From assembly GCA_963921425.1 (NCBI GenBank), contig OY992840.1, positions 7,194,501 through 7,258,500 on the forward strand: 64,000 nt of DNA, given 5' to 3'. Positions 22,253 through 34,115 of this stretch are shown piece after piece (position 1 is the stretch's first letter; every line of letters starts with the position of its first letter). This stretch comes from Dryas octopetala. Its lineage: Eukaryota > Streptophyta > Magnoliopsida > Rosales > Rosaceae. The notes beneath the pieces were generated by a model. It was not told where the DNA came from, did no database searches, and was given only the letters and a program-made list of their open reading frames with translations. Made by a program: the position numbers and the translations under genes.

Positions 22253-23567
22253 TCATTGACCTGGAGATGAAGCCATTGTAGTATCAAATGATTTCTTCCT
22301 GACCAAAAGGCAAGTGATCTTTGAAGCCTGGCCATGAGAATTGTCAAGACTACACAGAACAAAGTCAGGCCTGTGGAGCATAAGATTCAAGTGATCCTTC
22401 CCAATAACCAGTGCGGTTGCATCTAGAAGAACATGCCATGAGTTCCGGTGGGCTTCCGACACCCAATGTAGTGAGTGATGAATCCCATTTATAAAAGCTG
22501 GATAAGAAAACAACCCTTTCAGCTTGTGCTTACTTTTCTTCCTGAAATACTGGCTTAGTTGTGAACCTTTGATCCTCAAATCCAACCACGACTCTGGTGC
22601 TAAAATCACTTTGGAATCCTTGTAACTAGCAAATTCCTTTATGCAGTCTTCTTCTCCTCCTCCAGTAATGCTCATGTAGTAGTTTCCCCTGAAGAAAGGG
22701 TAGCTCTCCCCTACTAACACCATGGCATCCCTGTAGTTTGGGGTGAAGAGAACAAGGTACTCATCATCAGGCAATCCACAGTGCTTCAAGACCTTGTTTC
22801 GAGCTTGTATCTCGGGGATAGAGATGAAACTTCCAGGGAAGGAGGATTTTTCGGTGAGAATGTCAAGCAACCTTGATGGCTCCAGCTGAGTCCTATCTAA
22901 GTCAGGAAGATTGCTTGCAGAGAATTGTGTTGGTGACTCTCTGAAAGTACCCCTTGGAGACTTCCTCTTATCATCAGGCATGGACTCAGGAGATTCCTCA
23001 TTGATGCAAATAGTTGAGAGATCAAACTTTTCTCCTTCTACAAGCCCAACATATTGTGGATACTTTGCCAGTACATACTGTTCAACATATTCCATTTCTG
23101 TTGGTGTGATGGGGCCTGACCATCTGAGTTCTAGACCATCACCATGGAGTGTTGATATTGCTTCAGCTACAATGTGAGGAGGAATCATAGTATGTGCTTT
23201 CTGTTGTAGTTCAAAATTTAACCAAACAATTTCCAATCAGATACAGATTTATTTGAGATATCTGAATTCAAATTTGAGAAATTAAAGATGCTTTAAAAGA
23301 GTTAAATCGATTTTTACCTTAATAACCATACTTCTTGGTCTGCCATCATCTGTTGGTGGTTTGTGTATAGAAGCGAAAAGGGATTTTTTGCATTTACCTT
23401 CCATCATGGCCTATTATTTTTGTCCATAGTTCATTAAAATTGTTAATACAAATTTATACAAAGAACTAGAATGCATAATTCACATCAAATGAAAAGTATG
23501 ATCTTTGATTATCAGCACTTACCTCAGCGCCTGCATGTGTAACAATTTCACCAGTGTTCCTCCCCAT
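22253..23567 (-). CDS. PLP-dependent transferase/MOCOS-like superfamily protein, 361 aa, three exons
   Basis: Exons 23567-23523, 23410-23318 and 23200-22253 have matching phase (15, 31 and 315 codons). The protein begins MGRNTGEIVTHAGAE and continues PRSMVIKKAHTMIPPHIVAE. Residues from about 165 resemble the NifS-like domain of plant molybdenum cofactor sulfurase-like proteins: LVLFTPNYRDAM, SYPFFRGNYY, KGLFSYPA, SWHVLLDATAL and HRPDFVLCSLDNSHG. The segment that in active enzymes carries the PLP-binding Lys reads CSLDNSHGQASKITCLL here, without Lys at the expected place, so it may be a non-catalytic relative. There is no C-terminal MOSC domain. A 5' leader may include further upstream exons around 24.1-24.3 kb. 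Family placement is moderate; the exon model is good. Confidence 0.75.
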
Positions 23568-25020
23568 AGTATCAATTCTCACCACTGCCCATAGAGACAA
23601 ATAATATATCTTTTAGGTCCTTTAAACAAGTATCGAAGTTTCATAAACAAGAGGATAACAAATTAGAAGCAAAAACAAAGTTATGCATGTAAAAAAGGCT
23701 TTAGCCCAAACACCACAAAAATCCCTTTTGCTGCAGAAGTGGCTTTGATCACAAAGGTTTCACATATGAAAGAATCTATGACAAGGACAACAGAAGAAAG
23801 AAGATCAAGATTCAAAACCTCCTATGGTGTATGCTAAGCTATTGTTATTATTCATGGGGTACTAAGAAACTACAAGAAACCACTGAACACATGAAGACAA
23901 GTGTCAACCCCCATGTCCCCAAAATCATGACATGAATCCCAAGACATGCCTCCATTTTACCAGTGCAAAATCAAAAAGCTCTATATCCATGATTTATTCA
24001 TACAAGTCAAAGGTATGAAACTATGAATTCCCATTTCAACTGTGTTAATCAGTATTTTCCACTTGATGAAAAATAACATTAGTACACACAAAACCCAGAT
24101 AGTAAAACTCTTATTTCATACCTTTTTCAGAGTCAATTTAAAACCCCACAAAACTGAAACAAGCTGAGAGATGAAGCAGAGCAAGTGAAACAAGTGGAGC
24201 TGAGAAATCTGATATGGGTTTTGGGGATGAGAAACGTTGAGCTGCAAAGGTAAATTTTTTAACCACACTGAGTCTTGTGACCGCTGACAATGCCTTGCTC
24301 AACATTCTTAGACATTCTTTTGGCAAAATATGTCATGTGGGTTCCAATGGGTAACCTCAAAATTGTTTCAAATGGCAGAAGAAACCAAATATCACTTTTT
24401 TTCTCACAATCTGATGTAATTGGAAACAATGTGCTTAGAAAGAGAGAGGAGGGGTATATACGCAGATGCCGTATAAGAGATGCTTTGTTTGAGAGCTTAC
24501 AAATGGACAAAGCCAATAATATATTTCTTATTATTTAAGCAAATTGGCAATTAAATAAGAAATTTATGTATGCTTTCACTCTCAGTGCTGTTGCTTGATT
24601 GGAAGAATTCAGTGGGAAAAGTAAAGAAAAAATGGAGCTGCCGTACACCGACCTATATTTCAGTTTCAGAGTGCATTATTATAATTCATAAATCACATAT
24701 AACGTCTCTGCCTTAACTCTCAAGTCATAAAATAATGAGTTGGTCTTCAAAAATTTTTTTTTCCCCTTTGGTTGAAGTTTACGGTATGAAGTTTCCTTGA
24801 AACTCTTCTTGAAAAGGACTATAAGCTACGAAGACCTTCACTGGGTCAGAAGTTTAGAATTTTGAACCAAAGGGGAAGGTGAGGAGTCTTTCAACTCCTT
24901 TTTTGCATGAAGTTTCTGAGAAATTGAATGCTTAGGGTGGCAAATGGTTCAGGTATTGGAATTTCACAAATGCTTTTAAGTTTAAGGTTTTTATTCCATC
25001 TACCATCTGGACACCCGCTA
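23568..25020. other. Upstream region of the PLP-like gene
   Basis: This is the presumed 5' UTR, possible leader introns and promoter for the minus-strand gene ending at 22253. Short open frames at 24138-24538 have no recognisable content. Confidence 0.4.
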
Positions 25021-25720
25021 TGAGTGACAATAGAAGATGTAAAGTAAATTATTTTAAAATACACTTTACAGCCGTTAATGATAAATGCACGCACTTATTA
25101 TTTTCAAGTGTAAAAATGTCCACTTAATCATAAATAAATTCACTTTATATATATAAAAAAAAAGACGCTCAAATTGACAAAAAAAGAAAAAGAAAAAACA
25201 AAGGTGCTAAGTGCACATAAGGCATTGTACATTGTCGATAGCTACTGTTCGACAGTAATTCTGCAAAGATAGTTATTGTTCTATAGTAACTTTGTAGCAA
25301 CGGACATGACAATGGTTGATGCGACTCCAAGCGTAAATTTTGTGTGTTTTATGTTATTTTTATGAACTTTTGACATGTTTCTGTAAAAAACAAAAAAAAA
25401 ACCTATAATTAACAGATTAGATTCTCTGCTAATCTTTCATGTGCTAATCTTATACTAATTAATCAAAACTCTGTTATTTTACTGTGTAAGTTCATGATCA
25501 GAACCGTTTATTTTTTATATCACCCTTCAAAGATCATCTCTACACAAAATCAAACAAATTAAACATTATTTAGTCATGTAGTCAAAATAATGCTTTTTTT
25601 CTTTTTAATAGTTGTTGCACGGTGAGTATAGCCATTGTTGAACAATCACTATATATAATTGACATTGTTCAACAACACCCACGTTGTAAAACATTAGAAG
25701 AAAAAAACGTCGTGCGCTAG
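25021..25720. repeat. Dispersed repeat related to 36290-36640 and 39180-39360
   Basis: The segment contains ACTTTACAGCCGTTAATGATAA and, further on, short palindromic motifs of the form CTGTTCGACAG. Similar phrases occur at about 36300-36600 (CTCTTAATGATAAACAAACT) and 39235-39300 (TCTTAATGATAACTAAACTC), each followed by a GC-rich GCACCGAGCG-like phrase or its decayed form. Boundaries are not clear. Confidence 0.45.
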
Positions 25721-26404
25721 GCTCCATGCCCCTTACATTTTTTTCATTAAAGTGGGCCGGCTTATCACCCTATTTTCCTAAATAGGCTTTAATAAAACCC
25801 CTTATTTTTATTTTTATTTTAAAATGATTAATTAATGTTTTAAGCTCTTTAAATTAAGTTTCTTTCTTTTAACCTCTTCAAATAAAGTTTCTTGTTTTAA
25901 TAGTTTCTTAAAGCAAAGGGTATTTTAGGTAAACCAAAACTTTTAAGAATATAAGATATGCTTTATCATTTTCACATCTTACCCTAATGTTACTTGAACC
26001 TAAGTTCATAAACAAGTTTTAAGAAGTCAAGTATCATTGGAAATATTTTTGTTTGCTTGCAGCATTAATTCAAACACGTATGGAGGTGATTTTAAGTCTT
26101 TTCGGTTCAATATTAGGGCTTATTGAAACCACAATTTAAAATTTGGAATATGAAAACAGAAAACCATTTACTATTCCAAAAAATTGGTTTGGTATACGGT
26201 ATATTTCACTAATGATCACTATTTCGGTATTTTTCGATGCTTAATACTTTTGGTTACTTTTGATAAATTATGTAAGTCAAATAGAATCTCAATTCACACA
26301 AAATATATATTTTGTTAAAGGGTTTTTTTTTCGGTCGAAATATTTTGTTAAAGTTAAAAGAGAAAATACAAACAACGCAACACCTTTTATGCTATATATA
26401 TAGA

Positions 26405-26560
26405 GATTTTCTCTAAAGGGGATGTTCGCATTTTTAAAATTTTGCAAATGTGTAGACTATCCGGTCGACAGGTGCTGTAGCAAGTTTGGATGTTCACACG
26501 ACGACCGGATAGTCCATACATCCGCAAAATTTGAAAAACGCGGATATTCTCTCTAAAAAA
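26405..26560. mobile_element. Small hairpin-type inverted-repeat element
   Basis: Two arms of about 60 bp (26407-26468 and 26501-26557) are inverted copies of each other, both carrying GACTATCCGGTCG outward of a short loop. AT-rich TATATA tracts lie on either side. Size and structure fit a MITE. No target duplication could be defined in the TA repeats. Confidence 0.65.
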
Positions 26561-28728
26561 GGACTATATATATATATATAATAATTCTCATGTACGCGCG
26601 GTTAGTTGTACTTTATTATTTTTTTTTTTATGAATTCTCAGCGCCAATTAATTGACAAGAAAGTCAATTGCTCGATGCTTTGTTTTGCTTGAAGCAATCG
26701 CCTGCCACTTTCTCTATAGTTTTGAACCTATTCTTGACAAGTTTAACCCCACAGGTTTTTTTTGGTTTGTGGAATTGGGGCATGAGAATGGATATGAGAG
26801 GCATTCTCAAGTTTGTTAAGCACACTCTTGGGAGTGTTACCTTTTACATGGGTATAAGATATTCATGAAAGGAAAATCTGAAATACATGTATATTTGCGC
26901 TCTTTTGGGTTTGTTATTCTCATCTTTTGAGAAAATATTTAACTGACTATTTTGTAGGTCATCTCTTTAAAAGAGGTGAGACTCACTCATGTGAGCTAAA
27001 GATAAACCAAAACTTTCTTTCCCTATAGATGTGGATGAACTCAACATCCAAGAAGCATTTAATAAATCCCTGCAAGCCCATACAAGGGAACTAATGAACT
27101 ATATAGTCGGATCATGAAACACAAGAGGGCGACAATCAGCCTCAGATTGTAAAATCAACATGACGTACAACAAGCTTCTAAATTCCCATGCTCCAAGCTA
27201 ATTTCACCTAAAAAGAAAAGGATAGTTTTGAAATTGGATCATCAAACTTGTGGAAGGAATCCAAAAGAGTCGTGTGTACCATGTGGAATTGACCTCACCA
27301 TAACCTCACATTACTCATCATGTACAAGGGAGGGCCCCTTATCTCTATAAAAGTGTCCCTCACTCTACTCACAAAGGGTACGTCTTCACCCTATCCATTC
27401 CTACATTCATTCTTTTACTCTCTCAATGTAAATATAACACTTTCTTCTAGTGAAAACCCGACAACAATGTGGTCGATCGTAGTCCAATAGCTCTAGATTA
27501 TGAGTTGAGTGAACCACTATAACCTTCGTATTGTTGTGTGTTTATATAATTTTACGATAATTCATTGTTCATTCATTTTTTGACATCAACAAAAGTGTTT
27601 AAAATTTCTAGAACTGTAAATATGTCATTTTTTTGTATTTGAATAGTAAATATAAATGCATACAGATGCACAAAAATGCATGCATTCATGGGCTGAACAA
27701 GTGAGAATATATTGAAGTGAACTCAATGGACAAAGTATTTTCTATTCAATATTTTCAGTGTTATATATATAAGGTGTTCCATCAAGCATCAAGATTGACG
27801 GTAAATCTTGTTTCTATTTGCTAGCAATTTATTAAGAAAAACTGATAATTAATATTTTATTAATCATATGATGCTCTGATGATGAAGAGGCAACACCTCG
27901 TCACACTTATCTTTTTAACTAAACAATAATTTCTTCCAGAGTAACAACACACGCATACAATAAAACAGCAGCTGGTTGGAAGTGAGATCTGCACAGTTCA
28001 CAGTTGGCTTCTGTATGGCCATGGGCCCTGCAAACTTTTGAAAAAAAAAAAATTAATATAAATTGTAGAATACCAATGTGTTGAGTATACTTGTTGTTTG
28101 TAAATACATTTTTTCTTCTCGTTTATTCCATAATTTTTGTAAACATTACAGTTAAATCAAATTCCACATAACTCAAACATGCATCACCACATCATTTAGA
28201 TATTTATTCTTTATATATGGTTATTGGTACTATGAGGTTATTATTATTTGTTGTATTTAATTGATCATATTGCGTTTAAAAAAAAAAACAAATTGGGTTT
28301 ATTTGAACCCAATTATTTTGTACCTTATTTTTAGCCCAACTTTTTGTCTGTAATTTTCCCCCCACATTTATACTTGCAAAAAACTACAACCATTGATAAT
28401 TTATTCTTGTAGTTACCTTTGTTTTGAGGACCATACTTCTTCAAAGTTCAATTTCTTTAATTAAACACCTTTATTAAATCAAAAAAAGAAAATTAATATT
28501 TAAGAACTAGGTATTACACAAAGAATCAAAGACAATTGATAATGATGATGATTAGTGCAACAAATATGTAAAACAAAGTATTCCAACAATAATTTTTTAA
28601 CATGCTCAAAATAAATAAACTCTAACAGTAAATATCTTAATGAATTTACAAAATTCTTATGAATATACTTTGGGTGTAGCGTCATTCAAAGAATGTCTTA
28701 CCATTCATACTAATATATGAAAATTTAA
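26561..28728. other. Gene-free stretch with a possible decayed LTR
   Basis: No gene is supported. Sequence around 27290-27592 has features of a retrotransposon LTR: TCTATAAAAGTGTCCCTCAC, a following pyrimidine-rich leader and a CA end near 27592. Just upstream a short frame (PIDVDELNIQEAFNKSL) could be the tail of a polyprotein. I could not define the other LTR end or a target duplication, so this is tentative. Confidence 0.3.
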
Positions 28729-29924
28729 GAGCAAATTATCTGTAAGTACCTCAATTATACACTGATTTTCAATTTAGTACCCCAACTTTAAAAATTTGAC
28801 AAAAAGTACCTTAATTTTCATTTTGTGTCAAAATAGTACCTCCGTTAGTTTTTCTATCAAATAAACCGTTATATGCTGACGTGACAGGGGTATTTTTGTC
28901 TTTTCCCCCACATTTAAAAGATAATAATATTTTAAAAAACTTTTGAATAAAAAAAATTTTAAAATAATTAAAACTTTTAAAATAAACATTAAAAAAATTA
29001 AAACTTTTAATTTTCACTGTCCCCTCCCCTCCCCACCCCTACCCAACCATCCCAACCCCGTCCCCCTCCCTTCACCGCCCTCACGCAGCCCCTCCCCTCC
29101 CCCTCCCTCTCCCCCATCCCCACCTATCCCCTTATCTCCCCCGCCCCCACCCAGCCCTCCCCTCCTCTTCCTGCCACCACCCAGCCCCCACCCAACCCTT
29201 CCCCACCCATCCCCGCCCCCCACCCATCCTCCCTCTCTCCCTGCCCCAACCCCGCCGCACCTCCTCCCCCAGCCCCAACCCCGTCGCACCCCCCACCCCC
29301 TCACCCAGCCCCGCCCACCCAGCAGCAGCCCCCCTCGCCTTTGTTTCTTCTTCCCCCACCTAGCGCCACCCCGCCCCACGCAGACCCGCCCCGCCCAGCC
29401 CAGCCCAGCCCAGCCCCTCCCCGAGACTAGCTTCTCCCCACCCAGCTCCACCCAGACTCGACCCACTCCTCTTTCTCGCCTAGCCTGGCCAACCCTGCCC
29501 ACCTCCCTCCACCCCACCCAGCTCCCCCCAAACCCGACCCACCCCCTCCCCCTTCACCCACGCAGACCCGTCCCACCTAGCCCCAGCCCTAGCCCTGCCA
29601 CGCCCCACCCCACCCCACCCTACCCAGCCCCGCACAGTCCACCCACCCCACCCAATTTGTAAGAATTTTTTTTTATTCAAAAATTTTAAAAATATTATTA
29701 TCTTTTTTTTTTTGCCAATAAAATATTATTATCTTTTAAATGTGAGAAAAAAGATGAAAATACCCCTGCCACGCCAGCAGATAACGGTTTTTTTGACAGA
29801 AAAACTAACGGAGGTACTATTTTGACACAAAATAAAAGTTGAGGTATTTTTTGTCAAATTTTTAAAGTTGGGGTACTAAATTGAAAATCAGTGTATAATT
29901 GAGGTACTTATAGATAATTTGCTT
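28729..29924. mobile_element. Mutator-like foldback element with a C-rich core (1196 bp)
   Basis: Terminal inverted repeats of about 200-260 bp (28729-28995 and 29655-29924) pair with each other, for example GCAAATTATCTGTAAGTACC on the left. The flanks show a near-perfect 9-bp direct repeat (AAAATTTAA at 28720-28728 and AAGATTTAA at 29925-29933), as expected of Mutator-like elements. The interior 29010-29658 is extremely C-rich and G-poor on the plus strand. Long open frames through it are proline-rich artefacts of composition. No transposase is present. Confidence 0.82.
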
Positions 29925-29933
29925 AAGATTTAA

Positions 29934-31486
29934 TATATGTATATGTACACAACTTAACAATTTCATTGGAATTATTTGGTGAGATATTAGATTTAATATA
30001 TGTATATGTACATGTATATTAAAATAAAAAAACTTTTAGAAACTATTGAAATTATTTGGTGAGATATTGGTGAGAATTAAACATTCATGTTTCGGCCTCC
30101 GCAAACCTAGAATCTTGTATATGCCTCTGTCTGTATAGAATATATATAGCTTCTCATTATTGTCCTTTTCCACCCCTTTTGTGGTAAATGTTAAAACTCC
30201 CCTTCCAAATTTTGTAATGTTTAAAAAAAACTCACGTTTTAAAAGAATTTCAAATCCACCTGTTTTTAATTTCAAACACTCTTCGAAAGCTAGATTTTTA
30301 AGCATAGTTTTGGGTTGTCACTATTTGTTAGTGACAACAAGCATTCTAATGCGCAACAAAATTGCTTCCTAGACTATTTTGTGTATGAAAACATTGAAAC
30401 CTCTAATTTTAACTTATTTATCGTTAATCTTATACTGCATTCGAGTAGAAGTAATGTGATATATATTTGGAGCTACAAGTTAACAAACTCAAACATTGTT
30501 AATACATAGAATTAGAATTTTAACATTTATCTTCAACTAAATGGTTTGTGTCTGTCCAAGCAGAACTATATATAAAATAGCAAATCTTGTAAGGACGATC
30601 GAGCACCAACATTAATTCCCATCTCCTTGGCTAGCTTCTTTATGTGTACCCACATGCCCCTCATTAAGAATGTTTAAGGCAAATTAATTAGATGTAAGAG
30701 AAATATTATTTAGTGAAAAAAAAAATAAAGATATTTTTTGGAAACTTCAAAATGTGATTTTGGAAATATGGGTTTTTATGAAGGTGAATTTCGCCAAATT
30801 GAATTGGCATTTCACATAGACGAAATGTCATGTAAATAATGTGGTGAATTGGTGATAGTATGAAAAAATCGAAAAAGTGAATTAAAGAATATTTGATATA
30901 AATTTTTGAATGGACTATAATGCTTAAGTTAGTACTTTAGAGAGAGTAAGAGAAGTGAATTGACATATTAGAGCTATGGGACATCAAAGGCTCATTAAGT
31001 GCGACCTAGTGATCATTAACACAGCTAGTAACTTGGCTTAAGTTCTGAGTTGTTATTAGCTCTCACTAACGAACTTCCATTAACTTTTCAACTTATTCAA
31101 TATTGATGGGCCGAACTGGTATGGATATGGAATTTCAATCATATTTGATGGGCTTAATCACCTTTCCAGCCCACAATCCATTTCACACATTTGGCCATCC
31201 GTGTGGCCCTGCATTTAGACACCACTTGTACATGTGCTTTTGAGGCTTTCATTTGCGCCTTTTAACTCTAAAGTTGGGGCTTTTCTTTTGGGTATACAAA
31301 ATTCTTTGTTCTTGCTTAATTATTCTGTTTTCAAATGATCCTCCAATGGCATACACTTCAAATCAAAGCGATGTTCATTCAAATCCTTGCTCCAAGTACT
31401 TGGATTCCTCATCATGTCGATAACATTGTCTAAGTGGTAGCTCAACCCGCCAAGCACCGCCAATTGGCCTTTTATAGGGATTTGAA
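29934..31486. other. Gene-free AT-rich stretch
   Basis: I see no gene, RNA gene or bounded mobile element here. Short open frames (30036-30509) have no recognisable content. Confidence 0.45.
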
Positions 31487-31837
31487 TGAATATTGCTTAA
31501 ATTTTGACGTGTGTTTCAGCTTAGGACTTAAATTTTATTTGATCCAATTGAGTACTATCCTTAATTTATTTTTCATTAGTCTATTTAACTGAAGTGTCAA
31601 ATGTTTACGAGTACCAATTGAGTACCTTAATACTTTGAAGGACATATTTACCTTTGGGAAAGTGACATTTCTATTAAATAGACTAGTGAAAACTGAATTG
31701 AGGGTTTATTAGACATAAAATACAAATTTGGGTATTCAATTAGATCAAATAAAATATTCAATTACATCGAATAAAAGTTTAAGTACCAAGTTAAAACATG
31801 GGTTAAAGTTTGAGTACTAAATCATTATTGACCATTA
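31487..31837. mobile_element. Inverted-repeat MITE-like element (about 350 bp)
   Basis: The left arm contains ACTTAAATTTTATTTGATCC and the right arm carries imperfect complements of it in the same order (GATCAAATAAAATATTCAAT and TTTAAGTACCAAG). The arms are about 90 bp and diverged. A clear target duplication was not found. Confidence 0.55.
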
Positions 31838-32269
31838 TATGAAGGCTGCTTCTAGTTGCACCTTTTTTTTTGTTTTTTTCTTCTTTTTAACATTCCCCTA
31901 AGAAATTGGGTCATTAAGAGGCAAGTCTAAATAAGAGAGACCAAACAAAAAATAATTCAATTCCCTTAAAATTAGACGATCTAATCTACTTTTAATTTTG
32001 ACAATATCATTGTCACATAGTGACATGCATGTAATTGTTAGCTAGTGACATCTAAATTAAGAAGTTAATTACCTTAATATGAGCTTTTATTATATATTAC
32101 TTTTGGAGTATTAATCCACTAATTAAGACAAGAAATCAATACACATAAATCCAATAAAAACAACCATAATTGCTCAAAATTGGACAATTTATATGTGCCC
32201 CAACCCCCAAATGGTAACTATATCCCTGTTTTTTTCATAATAATTTCCATTTTGTCATTAAATAAAATA

Positions 32270-32858
32270 AAAGAAAATTACAGATTTAGTCTACTTAATT
32301 TATAGCTAATTCAATTTTGGTCCATGAGCTTTTTTAAGTTATGTTTTAGTCCACTAATTGTTCTACTTGTTCAATAAAAGTTCATATTTATTTTCTCAAA
32401 TTTGGTCCGCATTTTACCCTATCAAATATCACTCAAATTCAACAAATATATACTTGTTTTAAAGCTATGCATCTCCTCTTTACAACTTTATAAAGATCAT
32501 TCAAATCGGAGTTCTAAAACTCAAGATAATTAACTTCAAAGTAGGGTACTCGAAACAACCCATTTTTTCCAGAAAATTTTTCAGATTTTTTAAACTTCGC
32601 CTAACTTCAATTTTCTTCGATTCTAATACTCTAAATTGGTTCCTATGACTACGAAATGATAAAATACAACTTATACTTCAATTATAATTGAAGAAAACAC
32701 AACCCAAAAGGATTTAAAATCATTCAAAAACTGAAATTTAGAACTGGACCTTTATTCAACAAGTGGAACAATTAGTGAATCAAAACAGAACTTAAAAAAT
32801 ATCGTGGACCAAAATTGAACTAAGTATAAAATAAATGGACTAAATCTGTAATTTTCTC
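32270..32858. mobile_element. Mutator-like non-autonomous element (589 bp, 9-bp target duplication)
   Basis: Terminal inverted repeats of about 110 bp begin with GAAAATTACAGATTTAGTC at both ends. They share CAATTTTGGTCCA and CACTAATTGTTC. The 9-bp direct repeat AATAAAATA flanks it (32261-32269 and 32859-32867). The interior has no open frame of note. Confidence 0.85.
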
Positions 32859-32961
32859 AATAAAATAAAGAGAGAAGTGGGGAGGGATCTGGTTTCGAGG
32901 GTAGTGGCAAGAGGCGCGATAAGGGTGGACAATGGTTATGGGGTGAAGTCGAGTTGGAGTT

Positions 32962-33482
32962 GGGGATGACAATTTTACCCATTGGGTCATACACACAATA
33001 TCAGTCCTATACCCGCCGAAATTTGCCTACACCTTATTCATACCCACTTACATTTTCACGAGTATTACCCATGCCCTAACAATACCTACATTATTCCTAC
33101 GTACATTTTCGAAGGTATTATGCATGGCCTATCCATACACGATTGTCACATGTATGTGTTACCCATTTAAGCTATCACGAGTATTAGACCTAGGAATCTG
33201 AAAGTTGGACCGAGACATCAGACCTTGGAACCCAGGACCCAAGTCTTTGAAACCTCGAATTATGTACCTGAGACCCGAGACATCGGACCTAGGAACCTAG
33301 GACTCAAGGTTCGGGGTCTTGAACTCGGGAACTTGGGACCCCAAACCCGGGACTCCAAAATTGGGATCCCGGACCCCCAAAATTGAATCCTTTGACTTGG
33401 GACATCAGACTTAGGAACCCGAGACTTCAAACCTAGCAATCCCAAATAGAACGGGTACCCTTAGGTAAAATTGTCATCCTTA
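32962..33482. mobile_element. Mutator-like non-autonomous element (521 bp) with internal minisatellite
   Basis: Ends GGATGACAATTTTACC and its complement, with the 9-bp direct repeat GTTGGAGTT outside (32953-32961 and 33483-33491). The interior 33185-33440 consists of degenerate repeats built around GACATCGGACCTAGGAACC, at least three copies. No protein is encoded. Confidence 0.82.
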
Positions 33483-33736
33483 GTTGGAGTTTTTGGTTTT
33501 AGATGTTATGTGTTTATTTTATTCTTCATTTATTAAGTTTTATTAGGGTAGATTTAAAAAAAAAAAAAAAAAAGTCTCAGCAAAACAAGCGGGTGTATTT
33601 AGAAATACAGAAAAGTGTATGGGCCGTGTGGCAATAATAGCACCCAAAACAAAAGAATCGTCTATATTTGACCACAGTCCAAACGCGTCATAACTACTTC
33701 GTGTACCTCCCGTTTCCGTCTCCGTCGCAAACATCT

Positions 33737-33737
<1 letters not shown>

Positions 33738-33799
<62 letters not shown>
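33738..33799 (+). repeat. CT microsatellite in the SEC61 gamma 5' leader
   Basis: About 30 uninterrupted CT units end eight bases before the SEC61 gamma start codon, so the repeat is almost certainly transcribed as part of the 5' UTR. Confidence 0.9.
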
Positions 33800-33801
<2 letters not shown>

Positions 33802-33806
33802 CGAAA

Positions 33807-34115
33807 ATGGATGCCATTGACTCAGTAGTCGATCCACTCAGAGAGTTCTCCAAGGACAGCATTCGACTCGTCAAGCGGTGCCACAAGCCTGACCGCAAAG
33901 GTAAAAGCTTTACACACACATAAAATTCAGATCTGCGTTTTTTCTAGATCGGGTTTATAGAAAGTAGGGATTTTGATTCGCTTTTTATTGATTGTGGTGT
34001 AGAATTCACGAAGGTGGCGCTCCGTACAGCGATCGGGTTCGTAGCAATGGGGTTCGTCGGGTTTTTCGTGAAGCTGATCTTCATTCCCATCAACAACATC
34101 ATCGTCGGCTCTTAG
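33807..34115 (+). CDS. SEC61G: Protein transport protein Sec61 subunit gamma, 68 aa
   Basis: Small tail-anchored subunit of the Sec61 translocon in the endoplasmic reticulum membrane, needed for co-translational protein import. Two exons (33807-33900 and 34003-34115) join in phase. The cytosolic N-terminus reads [18 protein letters not shown] and [14 protein letters not shown]. One membrane helix follows ([20 protein letters not shown]), ending NNIIVGS. Length matches plant homologues (68-69 aa). A consensus acceptor (TTTCAG) near 35004 may belong to an intron in the 3' UTR beginning just after the stop codon. Confidence 0.97.

Noticed and set aside
26668..26868. Open frame with weak resemblance to a retrotransposon protein
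   Set aside because: A few residues resemble reverse transcriptase-associated text but no motif is complete.
28943..29662. Long proline-rich open frame and opposite-strand glycine/arginine-rich frames
   Set aside because: They follow from the C-rich, stop-poor composition of the foldback element core. No promoter, splice or domain evidence.
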